Assembly (NCBI RefSeq): GCF_001641265.1
Contig: NW_020167520.1
Location: 558,001-622,000 of the forward strand
Reading direction: 5' to 3'
DNA length: 64,000 nt
Source of the DNA: Pseudogymnoascus destructans
Taxonomy: Eukaryota; Ascomycota; Leotiomycetes; Thelebolales; Thelebolaceae
The notes under the pieces were generated by a model. The model was not told where the DNA came from. It did no database searches and saw only the letters and a list, made by a program, of their open reading frames with translations. Positions 1-9,969 of this stretch are shown here, in pieces (position 1 is the first letter of the stretch; the number at the start of each line of letters is the position of its first letter). Both the position numbers and the translations under genes were made by a program.

Positions 1-281
1 CCGCGTCCTGTAGGCGTTAGCTTAAAAAGATATTGTGATGACAAGGGTTAGCGCTATAGATCTTGGTATTATAGAAGAAAGCATGGCATACCTGCAGGCC
101 GAACAAGCTACAGTAAAGCACCATTATAACGATTCTCGATTAAGCGATAACTTCATTATTGCGATATTTTTCCTGGTCCCGACAACACCACCATACAATT
201 ACCGATTATCACAATATCGCAGCTCCCTTCCTGAATATCGCTTTATCCGTGCTATGGTGTTCCTATTCAGACCTTGAAATG

Positions 282-2754
282 ATGAAACGATTTTCAATAA
301 CTATTGAGCAATGCTGGGCTCTACGCAATTCACCCGAAGCCTTCTCAAAAGCAATGTATCGAATGGTTCTCTCAGAACTATGGCCATAAACTCAGTCAGT
401 CGACAGTTTCTGAGTCTTTAAGCTCACATTTTGAAGATCTAGACAAAGCTATACAACCTACGGGATCACGACTACGAGTTGGGCAGTGGCCAGAAGTAGA
501 GCGACTCCTTATTATATGGCAGCAACGAATTCAATCGCGTGGAGGCTTTACAAGTGGTGATATACTACAAGAAAAGGCTCGAGAGATTTGGCAACAACTA
601 CCGAACGATGATAATCTACAATGCCCAGACTTCTCAACTGGCTGGCTCCATCGATTTAAAGCACAATATCATATCAAGGTCCATACAAAACACAGCGAAG
701 GAGGCTCTTATCAAGAAACAGCAGAGGAGGAAATGAAGGCTCTACGAACTATCGCTGGTGAATTTCAAGAGGAGGATGTTTATAATATGGACGAGACAGG
801 CCTATACTGGAAGATGATGCCGTCTCGAGGGCTTGCAACACAAACGCTTCCAGGATTAAAGAAGGAGAAAACTCGAATGAGCCTCGTCTTTTGTGTTAAT
901 GCTTCTGGAACTGATCGCCTATGATTGGACAATATAAACAGCCGCGTGCACTTCGAAATATCGATATACCATCAATGGGAGGGCACTGGCGTGTGAGCCA
1001 GAAGGCTTGGATGAATACAACAATTATGAGCGAATGGCTTCATGCTTTCTATCGACATATTGGAACGACTCGACAAGTTCTTCTTACGATGGATAACTTC
1101 TCAGCTCATAACACTGCTCTTGAGCTTTGTCCTCCTCCAATAAACATACATATTTGTTGGCTTCCTGCTAACAGTAATAGTCGATTTCAGCCCCTTGATC
1201 AAGGCATCATTCAATCATTCAAATTCCATTATCGACGACAGTGGCTCTCTTTTATGCTTGATGCTTTTACCTCAGATCGAAACCCACTCGAATCGATGAA
1301 TCTACACTTTGCGGTCCGATGGATTCTACGGAGCTGGAATCATTTTGTCACAAATACAACAATCTATAACTGTTTTCGAAAATCTACACTTGTCAGCATT
1401 CCGATTGCTCTTCCGATTCCAATTTGTCATACTGACATTCGTTGCACTCAGTTTGCTATCAAACTCAAGAGCAAACTTAGAAATCTCCTCCTCAAACCTA
1501 CAAGTCACCATACATATCTTGGCTTATCACACCAACAACAGAAGCAATACTACTCAACGATTGCTGCAAACTCTTCTACTACATCTGTTTATGCTACATA
1601 CATCACGGCATATCATTTGGACACTCATTGAACAAGTTATTAAGAAAATCTCCTCCTTAAGGGGGTGGGCCAATACTACCACATGGCATATCTCTACCAA
1701 CTAGAGGCCTAGGAACATGAACGATAGCTCTAGAAGCTTCTACAACCCTCTATGATTCATTACACGTCATCGCTCCTTAGTTACCCACAAGATTGGTTAA
1801 GTTATGACATAATTTATCTATAGGTACTCTGACCTTGGACCTCCTTTTCACTTCCTATAGGCTAGGAACCCAAGAGATGGTTCTATGGGATTCTCTTACG
1901 TTCACTACATGATTAGCAAACTAGTTGTGGGTCGCACTTGATTTCTAATACATTTACCAAGCCTGGTTAGTGGAAAATCATGGAAAATGAGAGAACTACA
2001 CTCCTTTGGCATAAATAGGATTGCCCTTTCCTTAAGAAAGGGCAAGCAGGCAATACAGTAAATCGACTATCACATACTTCCACGTCTTTTACAAGCTTCC
2101 AAGCATTCATCTTGTTACTCCTTGTTTCTGAAAAGTCAGTGAGGTGTTAACCTCTGACTTACCCCTGAGTTCCCAGACTCAACATTTGTTGCAACTTGTC
2201 TGAACCACTTCACTACATCACACACCTGATTGCTGCGTTGTGGAATAGTCTAAGCTACAACCCTTTGGCTCTGTTTCCTAAGACAGTGTGTTGTCTTAGT
2301 AAAATCATCCCTTCCTTGGGTGGCTAGATTCTCACATCTGGTGCACCCACCATTACACAATTACTCCTCCAGGTATCAACGAACTCTATGAACAAGTTAT
2401 ACGAGCTGGCAATATTCATGATGTTATGGCAATTTCTAATTTTCTAAACCCAAGCGATGAGAAAGGGATATACAAGATGGGACACCAAGCGAGGACGAGA
2501 TTCTACAAGAGGTTATTGATGAGCATCTAGGTCTTCAGCAAACTCAAGATGATGATGAAGAAGAGTTGCAAGAGCGCTCTTTACATTCTGTGAAGAGCGC
2601 TCGTCAAGCACTCCAGGTTCTGATTGAGTTTACTGAAGAACAAGAGGCCCTTTAATCGGACTATTTACGAGGCCTCGAGCGTTTAGAATTCGCTCTTGAG
2701 GCATTAGATCAAGAGTCACGGGTGCAGAGTACGTTAGATAGTTGGATTACATAA
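282..2754 (+). pseudogene. pogo/Tigger-type DDE transposase, frameshifted and interrupted
   Basis: Three frames together read as a CENP-B/pogo transposase. The N-terminus (282-340, then 304-924 in another frame) has an HTH with WFSQNYGHKLSQSTVSESL, followed by a Tc5-type HTH. The first catalytic Asp lies in YNMDETGLYW. The frame changes near 921, after which the second (LLTMDNFSAHN) and third (FQPLDQGIIQ) Asp motifs follow. Coding is cut at 1424 by an LTR and resumes at 2358 with an acidic C-terminal tail ending at a TAA at 2752-2754; that tail also has an in-frame TAA near 2653. The family cuts and pastes DNA at TA sites. Two or more frameshifts and a stop make this copy inactive. Unlike the other pogo elements here it has no zinc knuckle. 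Confidence 0.8.
1425..2357 (+). repeat. solo LTR, Gypsy family A (copy 1)
   Basis: It starts TGTCATACTGACATTCG and ends GCACCCACCATTACA (TG..CA), and is flanked by the perfect 5-bp duplication CAATT (1420-1424 and 2358-2362). It is near-identical to LTRs at 9970-10906 and 19056-19991; the 9970 copy borders a gag-pol frame, which identifies the family. A TATA-like ATAAATA lies at 2011 and a hairpin-forming TTGCCCTTTC..GAAAGGGCAA just after it. No internal region remains, so LTR-LTR recombination is the likely origin. Confidence 0.93.
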
Positions 2755-2834
2755 GAATCAATATAGCGATATTATCATTATAACGATATATTCTGCTGGC
2801 AGCAAATACATCGTTATAACGGTGCTTTACTGTA

Positions 2835-3141
2835 CTAACGCCCTCATTGTAGCTTGTAGCGTGTCGCGATATATTTGTCGCTGGGGTTGATCAAGCAGGG
2901 GTCGTTGTTTCTCAAGTGACAGGGATTTTGCGGGGATAAAAAGCCAGCAAGAAGCCACTAACGCCCATGCCAAGCGCTTTGGGTTGACATTAGCTAGCGC
3001 TCACCTCTGATTTTAAGAATCACTGTGTTGGTTCAATTCTCGCAGATCATAGCTAGTGTTAAGAATATATTTGTTGGATAATGCAAATTTTACTTTTGTT
3101 ACCCCTCATTCCTTTTCTGTGAGGGTATATGAGACAAGGCC
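2835..3141. other. intergenic, no gene recognised
   Basis: This is the stretch between the pogo element and the stop codon of the aldo/keto reductase gene. I see no conserved coding sequence. It should include the 3' UTR of the reductase gene. Confidence 0.5.
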
Positions 3142-4264
3142 CTATATAAACGACACATGCTTGGGTGCATACCCATCCTCAAGATACTTGCAGTCCTCCT
3201 TCGTCAACCCCCCACCACTCTGCCACTTCACCGCCTCAACGGCCTCATCAATCCTCTCCTTGCTGCTGAGGCCCACAATCGGATTTGTCCCCTTCTGCAG
3301 CGCCCACGCAATCGCCACCCTCGCCATGCTCACCTTCAGTTTGTCGGCCACCTCCTGAACCCGACCAACGACAGCCTTGTCAATCTCCGATTCCTTGCGG
3401 ACTATACCGCTGAGTACCTGATCCGAGCCCTCACGCACCGTGGATCGCGAATCGTAAGGCCGAGCGAGCGCACCGCGCGCCATGGGGGACCAGGGGATCA
3501 GTCCCACGCCGGTGTCCTTGCAGTAGGGGATCATCTCGCGCTCCTCCTCGCGGTAGATGAGGTTATAGTAGTTCTGCATGCTGATGAACTTGTGCCAGCC
3601 GTTCTTCTCGGCAATATTCTGCAGCGTCTGGAACTCCCACGCAGCCATCTGCTCGGAATTAGCGGGTCCGGTCTGACTCAGAGGTATAGGGGTGACTCAC
3701 GCTGCTGGCGCCGATGTAGCGTACCTTGCCACTCTCGACAATGTCGTTCAGCGCCTTCATGATCTCTTCCCGTGGCGTCTCATGGTCCAGTCGGTGGATC
3801 TGAAGGACGTCGATGTAGGTGCCCAGCCTCTCGACGCTGGCATCAACAGCGTCGAAGATGTGCTTCCGGCTCAGGCCAACCCTGTTAACCCACTTGGGGT
3901 CAGTATCCCTCCCAGGGGTTGCGTATATGCGTTGCTGTCCCTCTTCAAGGTCTGCGACGCCGAAGTAGCACTTTGTCAGGAGCACGACGCGGTTGCGAGG
4001 GATGTTGTATTTTTTGAGGGCCTTGCCGAGGATCCTCTCGGATTCACCGTTGGAATACATATCAGCTGTATCCCAGGTGGTTATTCCAGCGTCGTATGCA
4101 TGTTTGAGGAGAGGAAGGGCGGCTTCTTCGTTTAGGACCCATTCCCACCATTCTGATGAACCGTAACTCATGCCTCCCAGAATAAGCTTCGAGATATTTA
4201 GGCCAGACTTGCCCAGCCGTGTATACTCCATCTTCATCTCTTTGTCCGATGCTTTGTCTGCCAT
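3142..4264 (-). CDS. aldo/keto reductase, two exons
   Basis: Exon 1 is 4264-3701, the intron 3700-3649 (52 nt, GTGAGT..CAG) and exon 2 3648-3142, giving 356 aa in phase. The splice rebuilds the conserved stretch VRYIGASS-MAAWEFQTLQ. The catalytic tetrad of the superfamily is visible: D65 and Y70 (WDTADMYSNGESE), K98 (LLTKCYF) and H157 (LQIHRLDHE). The NADPH-binding end is in exon 2 (IPWSPMARGALARP and NPIVGLSSKERIDEA). The protein is a soluble NAD(P)H-dependent carbonyl reductase. It most resembles the fungal branch that includes versiconal-hemiacetal-acetate-reductase-like and Aad-like enzymes, but the substrate cannot be read from sequence. It stands alone between transposons with no biosynthetic cluster beside it. 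The start ATG at 4262-4264 is the first in frame. Confidence 0.92.
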
Positions 4265-4289
4265 GTTTGGTAGGAGTATACGAATGAGA

Positions 4290-4378
4290 AGTCGAGGTCG
4301 TCCAAGAAGCCTAAGAAGTATGAGAAGCCCAGGTAGTATGAGAAACCCAAGTATGAGAAGTCCAAGTAGTATATGAAA
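4290..4378. repeat. short imperfect minisatellite upstream of the reductase
   Basis: Units related to AGTATGAGAAGCCCA recur four to five times with small changes, ending 25 bp or more upstream of the reductase ATG (minus-strand gene). It lies in the gene's promoter or 5' UTR. No function is evident. Confidence 0.6.
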
Positions 4379-4686
4379 TCTACGGATCTACCTTCAATTT
4401 TGCAAAGCTAATCTCTTATTTCCGACGGACCTATTGATTGTAAATCCGAAATCGCATCACCCCGCAAGGTAGCGAGTTTATGATTGTTTGAGGCGGTGTA
4501 GCGAGGTGTTGTTCATAAGTTTTGTGAGTGGGTCGGGCTAGGGCCCCCTGCGTAGGCTGGCTTGGCAATTCTGGCCAAAGTACCGATTCTCACGCGTCAC
4601 GAACACTTGAGTGTGAGAGCAATCAATTCTGTAGAATAATGAGTAGAGTAGATACCTAAACCCCTATGTAAAACTATACTATAAGC
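4379..4686. other. intergenic, nothing recognised
   Basis: This unique-looking sequence lies between the reductase promoter and a Tc1/mariner remnant. No frame with a conserved motif was found on either strand. Confidence 0.5.
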
Positions 4687-4800
4687 CTAGTACTCTGTGT
4701 GCATACCATTTGCAGCAATTACTGCTGCCATACATGTAGGCATACTATTAAGGAGAGCATTAAGCTCAGCTTCTCCAACTTGCTCCCACGCTTCCTTAAC
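4687..4800 (-). pseudogene. Tc1/mariner transposase C-terminal fragment
   Basis: The minus strand reads VKEAWEQVGEAELNALLNSM followed by PTCMAAVIAANGMHTEY and a stop. This is the characteristic end of DDE_3 (Tc1/mariner) transposases, the 'EAW..I..E.L..L..SMP.R..AVI.A.GGHTKY' pattern. The rest is cut off at 4801 by the LTR of another element, so only about 38 codons survive. Confidence 0.75.
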
Positions 4801-5348
4801 TGTAAGGACAGTTCGAACCGAGGCTGACCTTCAAGTCTGCAGAAGTATCCAAAGTATAATGTGAAGACTTCGATACTCAAAGCAGTAGGACAAGGTATGG
4901 TAGTTCAGGCTCCAAAGCATATACTTTATACCACAGGGGTCAAGTGGTGAGACTAACAGGTTGGCCAAGTGGTTCGACTCGAAGTAAGGGAATGCAAAGT
5001 AAGTCGAAGCAGGAGGAATTGCAAGAAGGCCAAGTAGTATATAATTTGCTAGCTAAAGATCAATAAGAGACATGAGCAATAAGTGCTTATATAACAGTAA
5101 AAATCCCTAGTGCCAAATAAGCAAAGGCACTAATTAACCGAACCCTAGCTAAGCGAGCCCTAGTGCAGCAAGCCAATAACAAGAGAGCCTAAGCCAGTAG
5201 TCAACATTTGGGCTGATCTAGGTCAGCAAGTGAAGCGAAGTGAGCGAAGTGAGTGAAGCAGGTGAAGTGAATGACATAGTGAAATAAGTACTAGAGACTA
5301 AAGCGAATCGAAGGGTCGTGACACAAATATCGAAGGAGTGTCATGACA
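4801..5348 (+). repeat. LTR, family B, internally deleted copy
   Basis: It begins TGTAAGGACAGTTCGAACC and ends GGAGTGTCATGACA. It matches, in inverted orientation, the 888-bp LTR at 21774-22661 but lacks about 340 bp. The missing part lies between two copies of GGAGT, so the deletion probably joined these repeats. A TATATAAC box is at about 5087. Internal sequence with a coding frame follows on the right, so this is the 5' LTR of a truncated element. Confidence 0.82.
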
Positions 5349-5558
5349 AGAGCCCCTCGCAAGGACCGAAGTAAGTGAGGTCTATGTAATCTTGAGTCTG
5401 AGATGAGCGAAGTATCGAAGTAGGGGTTATTGAAGTTCGAAGTTGAGTTGCTAGAACTTGTATTTTCTATGAATTTCTGAGGGTGTTCGAAGTTGACTTA
5501 GTTCTTCTTTAAGTTTCCATGAGATTCTGAATTTTTCCGATGCGTTCCGAAGGGTTCT

Positions 5559-5561
<3 letters not shown>

Positions 5562-5595
<34 letters not shown>
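5562..5595. repeat. homopolymer T34
   Basis: An uninterrupted run of 34 T lies between the leader of the family B element and its ORF. It may be a poly(A) track on the other strand or simple slippage; length may vary between isolates or be a sequencing artefact. Confidence 0.9.
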
Positions 5596-5629
5596 CAAGG
5601 CCGTTTCGAAGACGCCGAAGGAGCTGAGG

Positions 5630-6133
5630 TTGGAAAACTTTGAGAAGATTACCAAATATGGTGAAGCCCCAGATCCGAAGTGTGACCGATGTAAAGCGAG
5701 GCCAAAGATGAGTGATTGCATCACTTGGTCTGGCCATACATCATTGAAGTGTGCTTGGTGTATCAAACAAGCTCATTCCTGTTCTTTCACTATTTCGAAG
5801 GAGGCAAAGGAGGTGAAGGAGGCAAAGGGGAATGAAGTGAAGGCAAAGGAGACAAAGGAACTAAAGAGGGTAGCAGGGTCCTTATATCGAGTCGAAGAGA
5901 GTGAGGATGAAGAAATCGAAGGTGAAGTTGAAGGAGTTGAAGATGAGGGCGCTGAAGATGAAGTCGAAGAGGTCGAAGATGAAGAGGTCGAAGATGAAGA
6001 GGTCGAAGATGAAGAGGTCGAAGATGAAGAGGTCGAAGAGGAGATTGAAGATGAAGGGGACAAGGTTGGGGATGAAGATATTGGACCAGCTGGAGCTGCT
6101 CATTGCAAGGCTCAAAGTGTGCCATTTTTGTGA
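5630..6133 (+). CDS. Cys-rich, Glu-rich retroelement ORF, chimeric 3' end
   Basis: The 167-aa frame starts MENFEKITKYGEAPDPKCDR. A cysteine cluster CDRCKARPKMSDC..CAWC..C occupies residues about 18-50, a pattern like a zinc-binding knot. A Lys/Glu-rich linker and a long acidic tail follow, built by five 15-bp repeats (5969-6043). The last dozen residues come from antisense Gypsy sequence beyond about 6096, so the natural C-terminus is lost. The position just inside an LTR suggests a gag-like or accessory protein of family B. I do not recognise a named family. An upstream start could exist beyond the T tract. Confidence 0.45.
   Translation: MENFEKITKYGEAPDPKCDRCKARPKMSDCITWSGHTSLKCAWCIKQAHSCSFTISKEAKEVKEAKGNEVKAKETKELKRVAGSLYRVEESEDEEIEGEVEGVEDEGAEDEVEEVEDEEVEDEEVEDEEVEDEEVEEEIEDEGDKVGDEDIGPAGAAHCKAQSVPFL
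5969..6043 (+). repeat. 15-bp minisatellite, five units
   Basis: The unit GAGGTCGAAGATGAA is repeated in tandem, the last unit diverged. It is in frame and encodes repeated E-V-E-D-E blocks of the acidic tail. Confidence 0.9.
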
Positions 6134-9100
6134 GCCTTTCTACCACCACAAGGATAGAGTCATAAGGGGTAGCACCCCCTTTTGGGATAGAAGGAGGCAA
6201 CTTGACTATAAAGTCAATGGATATGGAGTCCCATGGGCGTTCTGGTATAGGTAGAGGCTGCAAGAGGCCATAGGGCTTTTGCCGTGTAGGCTTGTTCAAG
6301 TTGCAAGTAGTGCAAGAAGATATATAGTCTTGAAGAGTAGTCCTTAGACTAGGCCAGTAGAACTTTCTTGTTAGAAGTTCATAAGTTTTTGCAAAGCCAA
6401 AGTGCCCTGCAGCTGGAGCATCATGGAACTGCTGTAGGAGGTGTAGCTGTAATCGTTTATCCCTTGGGACATAGATATAGTTCTTGAATAAGAGAAGTCC
6501 ATGCTGATTTTTTGAGAAATTCTGTAGTCCAACTTTCTCAAGAGAGGAACCTTTCTTCTGGAGGTATTCCAAAGTTCTTTTCGCAAAGGGATCATGGTTG
6601 TAAGCATCTTTGAATGCTTTAAGAAGTGTTGCTGAGGGTGTATAGTCTTTAAAGGTCTCTGGTTCCTGAGAAGAGGTAATGGGGGCAACTTGGTCTTGAG
6701 GGGATAAGTTTACCCCTAAGTCCTCTGTAATGTGAGGGTTGCTTAAAGATGCTGCTATAAGCTTTGTAGAGTCTAGCAGGGCCTTTGTATTGCTTATTTT
6801 AGCAGAATCTTGGTAGTCATGTCTTCTTGAGAGGAGATCTGCTCTTTGATTCTTGGCCCCTGAGACATGTTTTATAACAAAGTCAAAACCTCCTAGTTGT
6901 TCAGACCACCTTGCTTGTCGTCGATTGAGCTGTTTAGTGGTTGTAAAGGTCAAGAGATTTGAATGGTCACTGTAAATAGTGATAGGATAGTTTGCCCCTT
7001 CAAGGTAGCATCTCCAATGCTTTAGAGAACATACTATGGCAAGCAGTTCCTTGTCTGTAATGGGATAGTTTTGTTCAGCTGCTGATAGCTTTCTTGAGTA
7101 AAATGCCACAGGCTGTAGCTCTTCTTGTTTGTCTTTTGGAGCTTGGTATAAGATTCCAGAAATGGCAAAATCTGAGGCATCTGTCTCAAGAGTGGCAGGT
7201 TTCAAGGGGTTAAAGTGTAGTAACATTTTCCCTTCTTTAAATTCTCCTTTAAGAGCATCGAAAGCATCTTGCTGTGTCTTATCCCAGTGATACAAAGTGT
7301 CCTTGTGAAGTAATTGAGTAAGGGGTAAAGCCAAGGATGTATATCTTGGTATAAACCTCCTGTAATAGTTGGCAAACCCAAGGAAAGACTGAACCTCTTT
7401 AATGCTGGAAGGAATAGGCCACGTTTGTACTGCTTTTGTCTTTTCAGGGTCCATCTGAATGCCTTCTGTTGAAATTCTATGTCCTAAGAAATCAACTTGA
7501 GACATATGGAAAAGACATTTCTCAAGTTTGCAAAAGAGTTGTGCTTGAGATAGCTTCTCTAAGACTTGTCTAACATGTAGAACATGCTCTTGAGTGTCTA
7601 AAGAGTATATAAGAATGTCGTCTAAGTAGACAACAACAAAGATATCCAAGTAAGGTCTTAGAATATCATTCATGAGAGCTTGGAAAGAAGCAGGTGCATT
7701 GGCAAGCCCAAAAGGCATTACCTGGTATTCAAAATGACCATAGCGTGTTCTGAATGCTGTCTTCCACTCATCACCTTCCTTGATGCGTATCAGGTTATAA
7801 GCTCCCCTGAGATCTAACTTGGTAAAGATCCTTGCTGAAGAGAGCCTATCTATGAGCTCAGGGATAAGGGGTAAAGCATATCTGTTTTTAACAGTGACTG
7901 CATTAAGGCCCCTATAATCAACACAGAGACGCAAGGAGCCATCTTTCTTCTTGACAAAGAGAATGGGAGCTCCTGCTGGTGAGGAAGAAGGTCTGATAAA
8001 GCCAGAACTAAGGTTCTCATCTAGGTATTCTCTGAGAGTTTTCAGCTCTAATTCAGATAGAGAGTAGATAGGGCTGTAGGGAGGCATTGAGCCTTCTGCG
8101 AGTGGCATCTCATGGTCATAAGGCTGGTGCTTTGGCAGAATTGATGCCTTTGCCTTGTCAAAAAGATGTTGGTAGTCTTGGTATGCTAAAGGCAAAATGA
8201 CCTCCTGAGATGATTTCTCCAAATCTGAAGTAGCTGCTATCTCCAGGACAGGTTGGAAAGGTTTAACCCATATCAGAGATGATATATCGTCCATAGTTTG
8301 GTCAAAATCCTTGATCTGGGACAAGTTTGAGTCTTGGACCTGAATAGGGGTAACTGAGGCTTGAAGGGTTTTTCCAGTATTGAGCTCAGGATTTGAGCTA
8401 AACCCAAGCGATAAATGCTTCCAATTGATAGTTGGATCATGCCTTTGAAGCCATGGAAGACCTAGGATGACTGGGTACTTCATTGGTATAACATCTAAAG
8501 AGATGGTGTCTGAAAATGTTGATTTTCCTAGGGGAATCTCAAGTTTGAGTACTGGGGTGTTGCAGGTAATGGAACCTGAACTGATAGGAGTTCCATCAAT
8601 GACTCGGAGCAACTCTGGAGTGCGTTTGGGAATTGTAGGTAACTGGTGTGTCAAGATGAGGTCTTGAGATATAAAGTTGCCTGTTGCCCCTGAGTCTATC
8701 ATAGCCCTTGTAGACAACACCTGTTGTTTGAAATGGAGTTGAATAGGGATTAACAGGTGTGTGAGACTCTGAGAAAGCACCATCGACACATCTTTGTTGT
8801 CTAGGGGAGAAGTTATAGTCTCAGTTGAAGTTGTGCCTGCTAGGGATTTTTCAAGTTTTTCAGGAATAGCAGTTGTGACTGTGTCTGAGGCTGCTATATG
8901 TTTTGAATCAGCACTCCCCCGTGCTGAATAGCACTCCTGAATTCTGTGTCCCCCTTTGCCACAGTATAAACAAAGGTTGTTGTCCATTCTGTGTTTTCTT
9001 TCTTGAGGGGTAAGTTTACCCCTTTTCAGTTTTTGAGGGTATCCTGTAGGCTGAGGTGCTGGATTTGCTGTAGATCTCTTTATAGAGGCGTCTAAGTCCA

Positions 9101-9917
9101 TAGGTTCAGGTGCTGAGTCCTTAGCAGTTGGTGTAGAGGTGTAATTGTTGAAATTTCTTGTTGGATGCCAGTCTTGGTTCTTCTCCTTTCTTCTTTCAAA
9201 AAGCCTATCATCAAGTCTGACAGCTTTCTCTATAAGCGTTTGAAGTGTTGTAGGGCGTTCTTCTTTGCTGAGTTCATCCTTAATAGAGCTCTTGAGCCCT
9301 TGGTAGTAAGTGAAGACTAAGGCTTCTTCATTCCAAGTCAAGTGAGAAGTGATTCTCCTAAATTCTGTTGTATACTGAGCAGCAGAGGTCTTTTGACATA
9401 GCTTCTGTAGCTCTCTTTCTGCTGTAGCAGTTTCGTTGATGTCTCCAAAGGTCCTGGTAAGTTCCTCTTGAAACTGGTCATAAGAGGTAATCAAAGGTGT
9501 AGTGGTATTTTGGTTGTTGCCACTAAGTCTTCTAAGATATGGCTCAAAGAAGTTGAATGCAGATCCACGGAGGTAGCTGGCAGCGAAATAGATCTTCTGA
9601 ATGTCTGAGGTGAACTGATGAGGCCTGAGGGTGAAGTAGATGTCCAGTTGCATAAGAAATCCCTTCAACTTCCTCCTGTCTCCATGGTATAAATCTGGTG
9701 TTTGCACTTTAGGAAGTGCACCTGGGGTACTCGAAATAGCCAGAGGAGCTGTGGGAAGCTCTGTATGATGTGTCTGAGTTGAAGATTGTGTTGCTGAAGT
9801 GTTGGCTTGAAAGGTGTTTTCCAAATTCTCAAGTTTGTTTGCTATAGTTTGTATAAAGGCAAACAGTTGTTGCATCTGCTGTTCAGCAGTAGTTGTAGGA
9901 GCTTGGTCGTCCTCCAT
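6096..9917 (-). CDS. Gypsy gag-pol polyprotein, truncated in integrase
   Basis: One open frame from ATG 9917 encodes about 1,274 genuine residues. It continues to 5790 through foreign sequence, which adds a meaningless 101-residue tail. Domains in order: gag (about 1-300), CCHC knuckle CLYCGKGGHRIQEC (326-339), protease MIDSGATGNFIS (about 416-427), reverse transcriptase with YLDDILIYS (about 774), RNase H starting LETDASDFAISG (about 920), and integrase with an HHCC zinc domain (HFGFAKTYELL..CTTCNL) and the start of the catalytic core (PWDSISIDFIVKLPPS). Gag and pol share one frame without a stop, as in Tf1/sushi-like elements. Catalytic residues up to the integrase look intact, so the break is structural rather than decay. 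Confidence 0.93.
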
Positions 9918-9957
9918 TGTAGTATCGAAGTGCTGCTATAGAAATAGTTGAAGCTTG

Positions 9958-9967
9958 AAGCAGGCAA
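9958..9967 (-). other. putative self-priming primer-binding site, family A
   Basis: Two bases inside the 5' LTR, the minus strand reads TTGCCTGCTT. Its exact complement AAGCAGGCAA occurs in the LTR at 10284-10275, 27-33 nt downstream of a TATA-like ATAAATA (10317-10311), where transcription should start. No tRNA-complementary TGG motif is seen. This is the layout known from Tf1-type elements that prime from their own RNA 5' end. Confidence 0.6.
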
Positions 9968-9969
9968 GG

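Larger units (their letters stand above)
111..2832 (+). mobile_element. pogo-like DDE transposon, split by a solo LTR
   Basis: The ends are inverted repeats: CAGTAAAGCACC at 111 and GGTGCTTTACTG ending at 2832. The match runs for about 23 bp with one mismatch and is flanked by TA on both sides (109-110, 2833-2834), the usual pogo/Tc1 target duplication. Inside is a decayed transposase on the plus strand (282-2754). A 933-bp solo LTR (1425-2357) has landed in the coding region with a 5-bp duplication. Without LTR and duplication the element would be about 1.8 kb, normal for pogo elements. Confidence 0.85.
5349..6095 (+). mobile_element. internal 5' part of family B retroelement, truncated
   Basis: Leader sequence follows the LTR at 4801-5348. 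It contains a 34-nt T tract (5562-5595) and then a coding frame (5630 onward) for a Cys-rich acidic protein. At about 6096 the sequence changes abruptly to the integrase region of a Gypsy element in the opposite orientation, so both elements are truncated at the junction. No primer-binding site was recognised. Confidence 0.6.

Noticed and set aside
3692..4135. 147-codon plus-strand frame opposite the aldo/keto reductase
   Set aside because: Antisense to a clearly conserved coding region; composition mirrors it.
5790..6095. Last 101 codons of the long Gypsy frame (Leu/Pro/His-rich)
   Set aside because: Antisense of the acidic minisatellite ORF of another element; not natural polyprotein.
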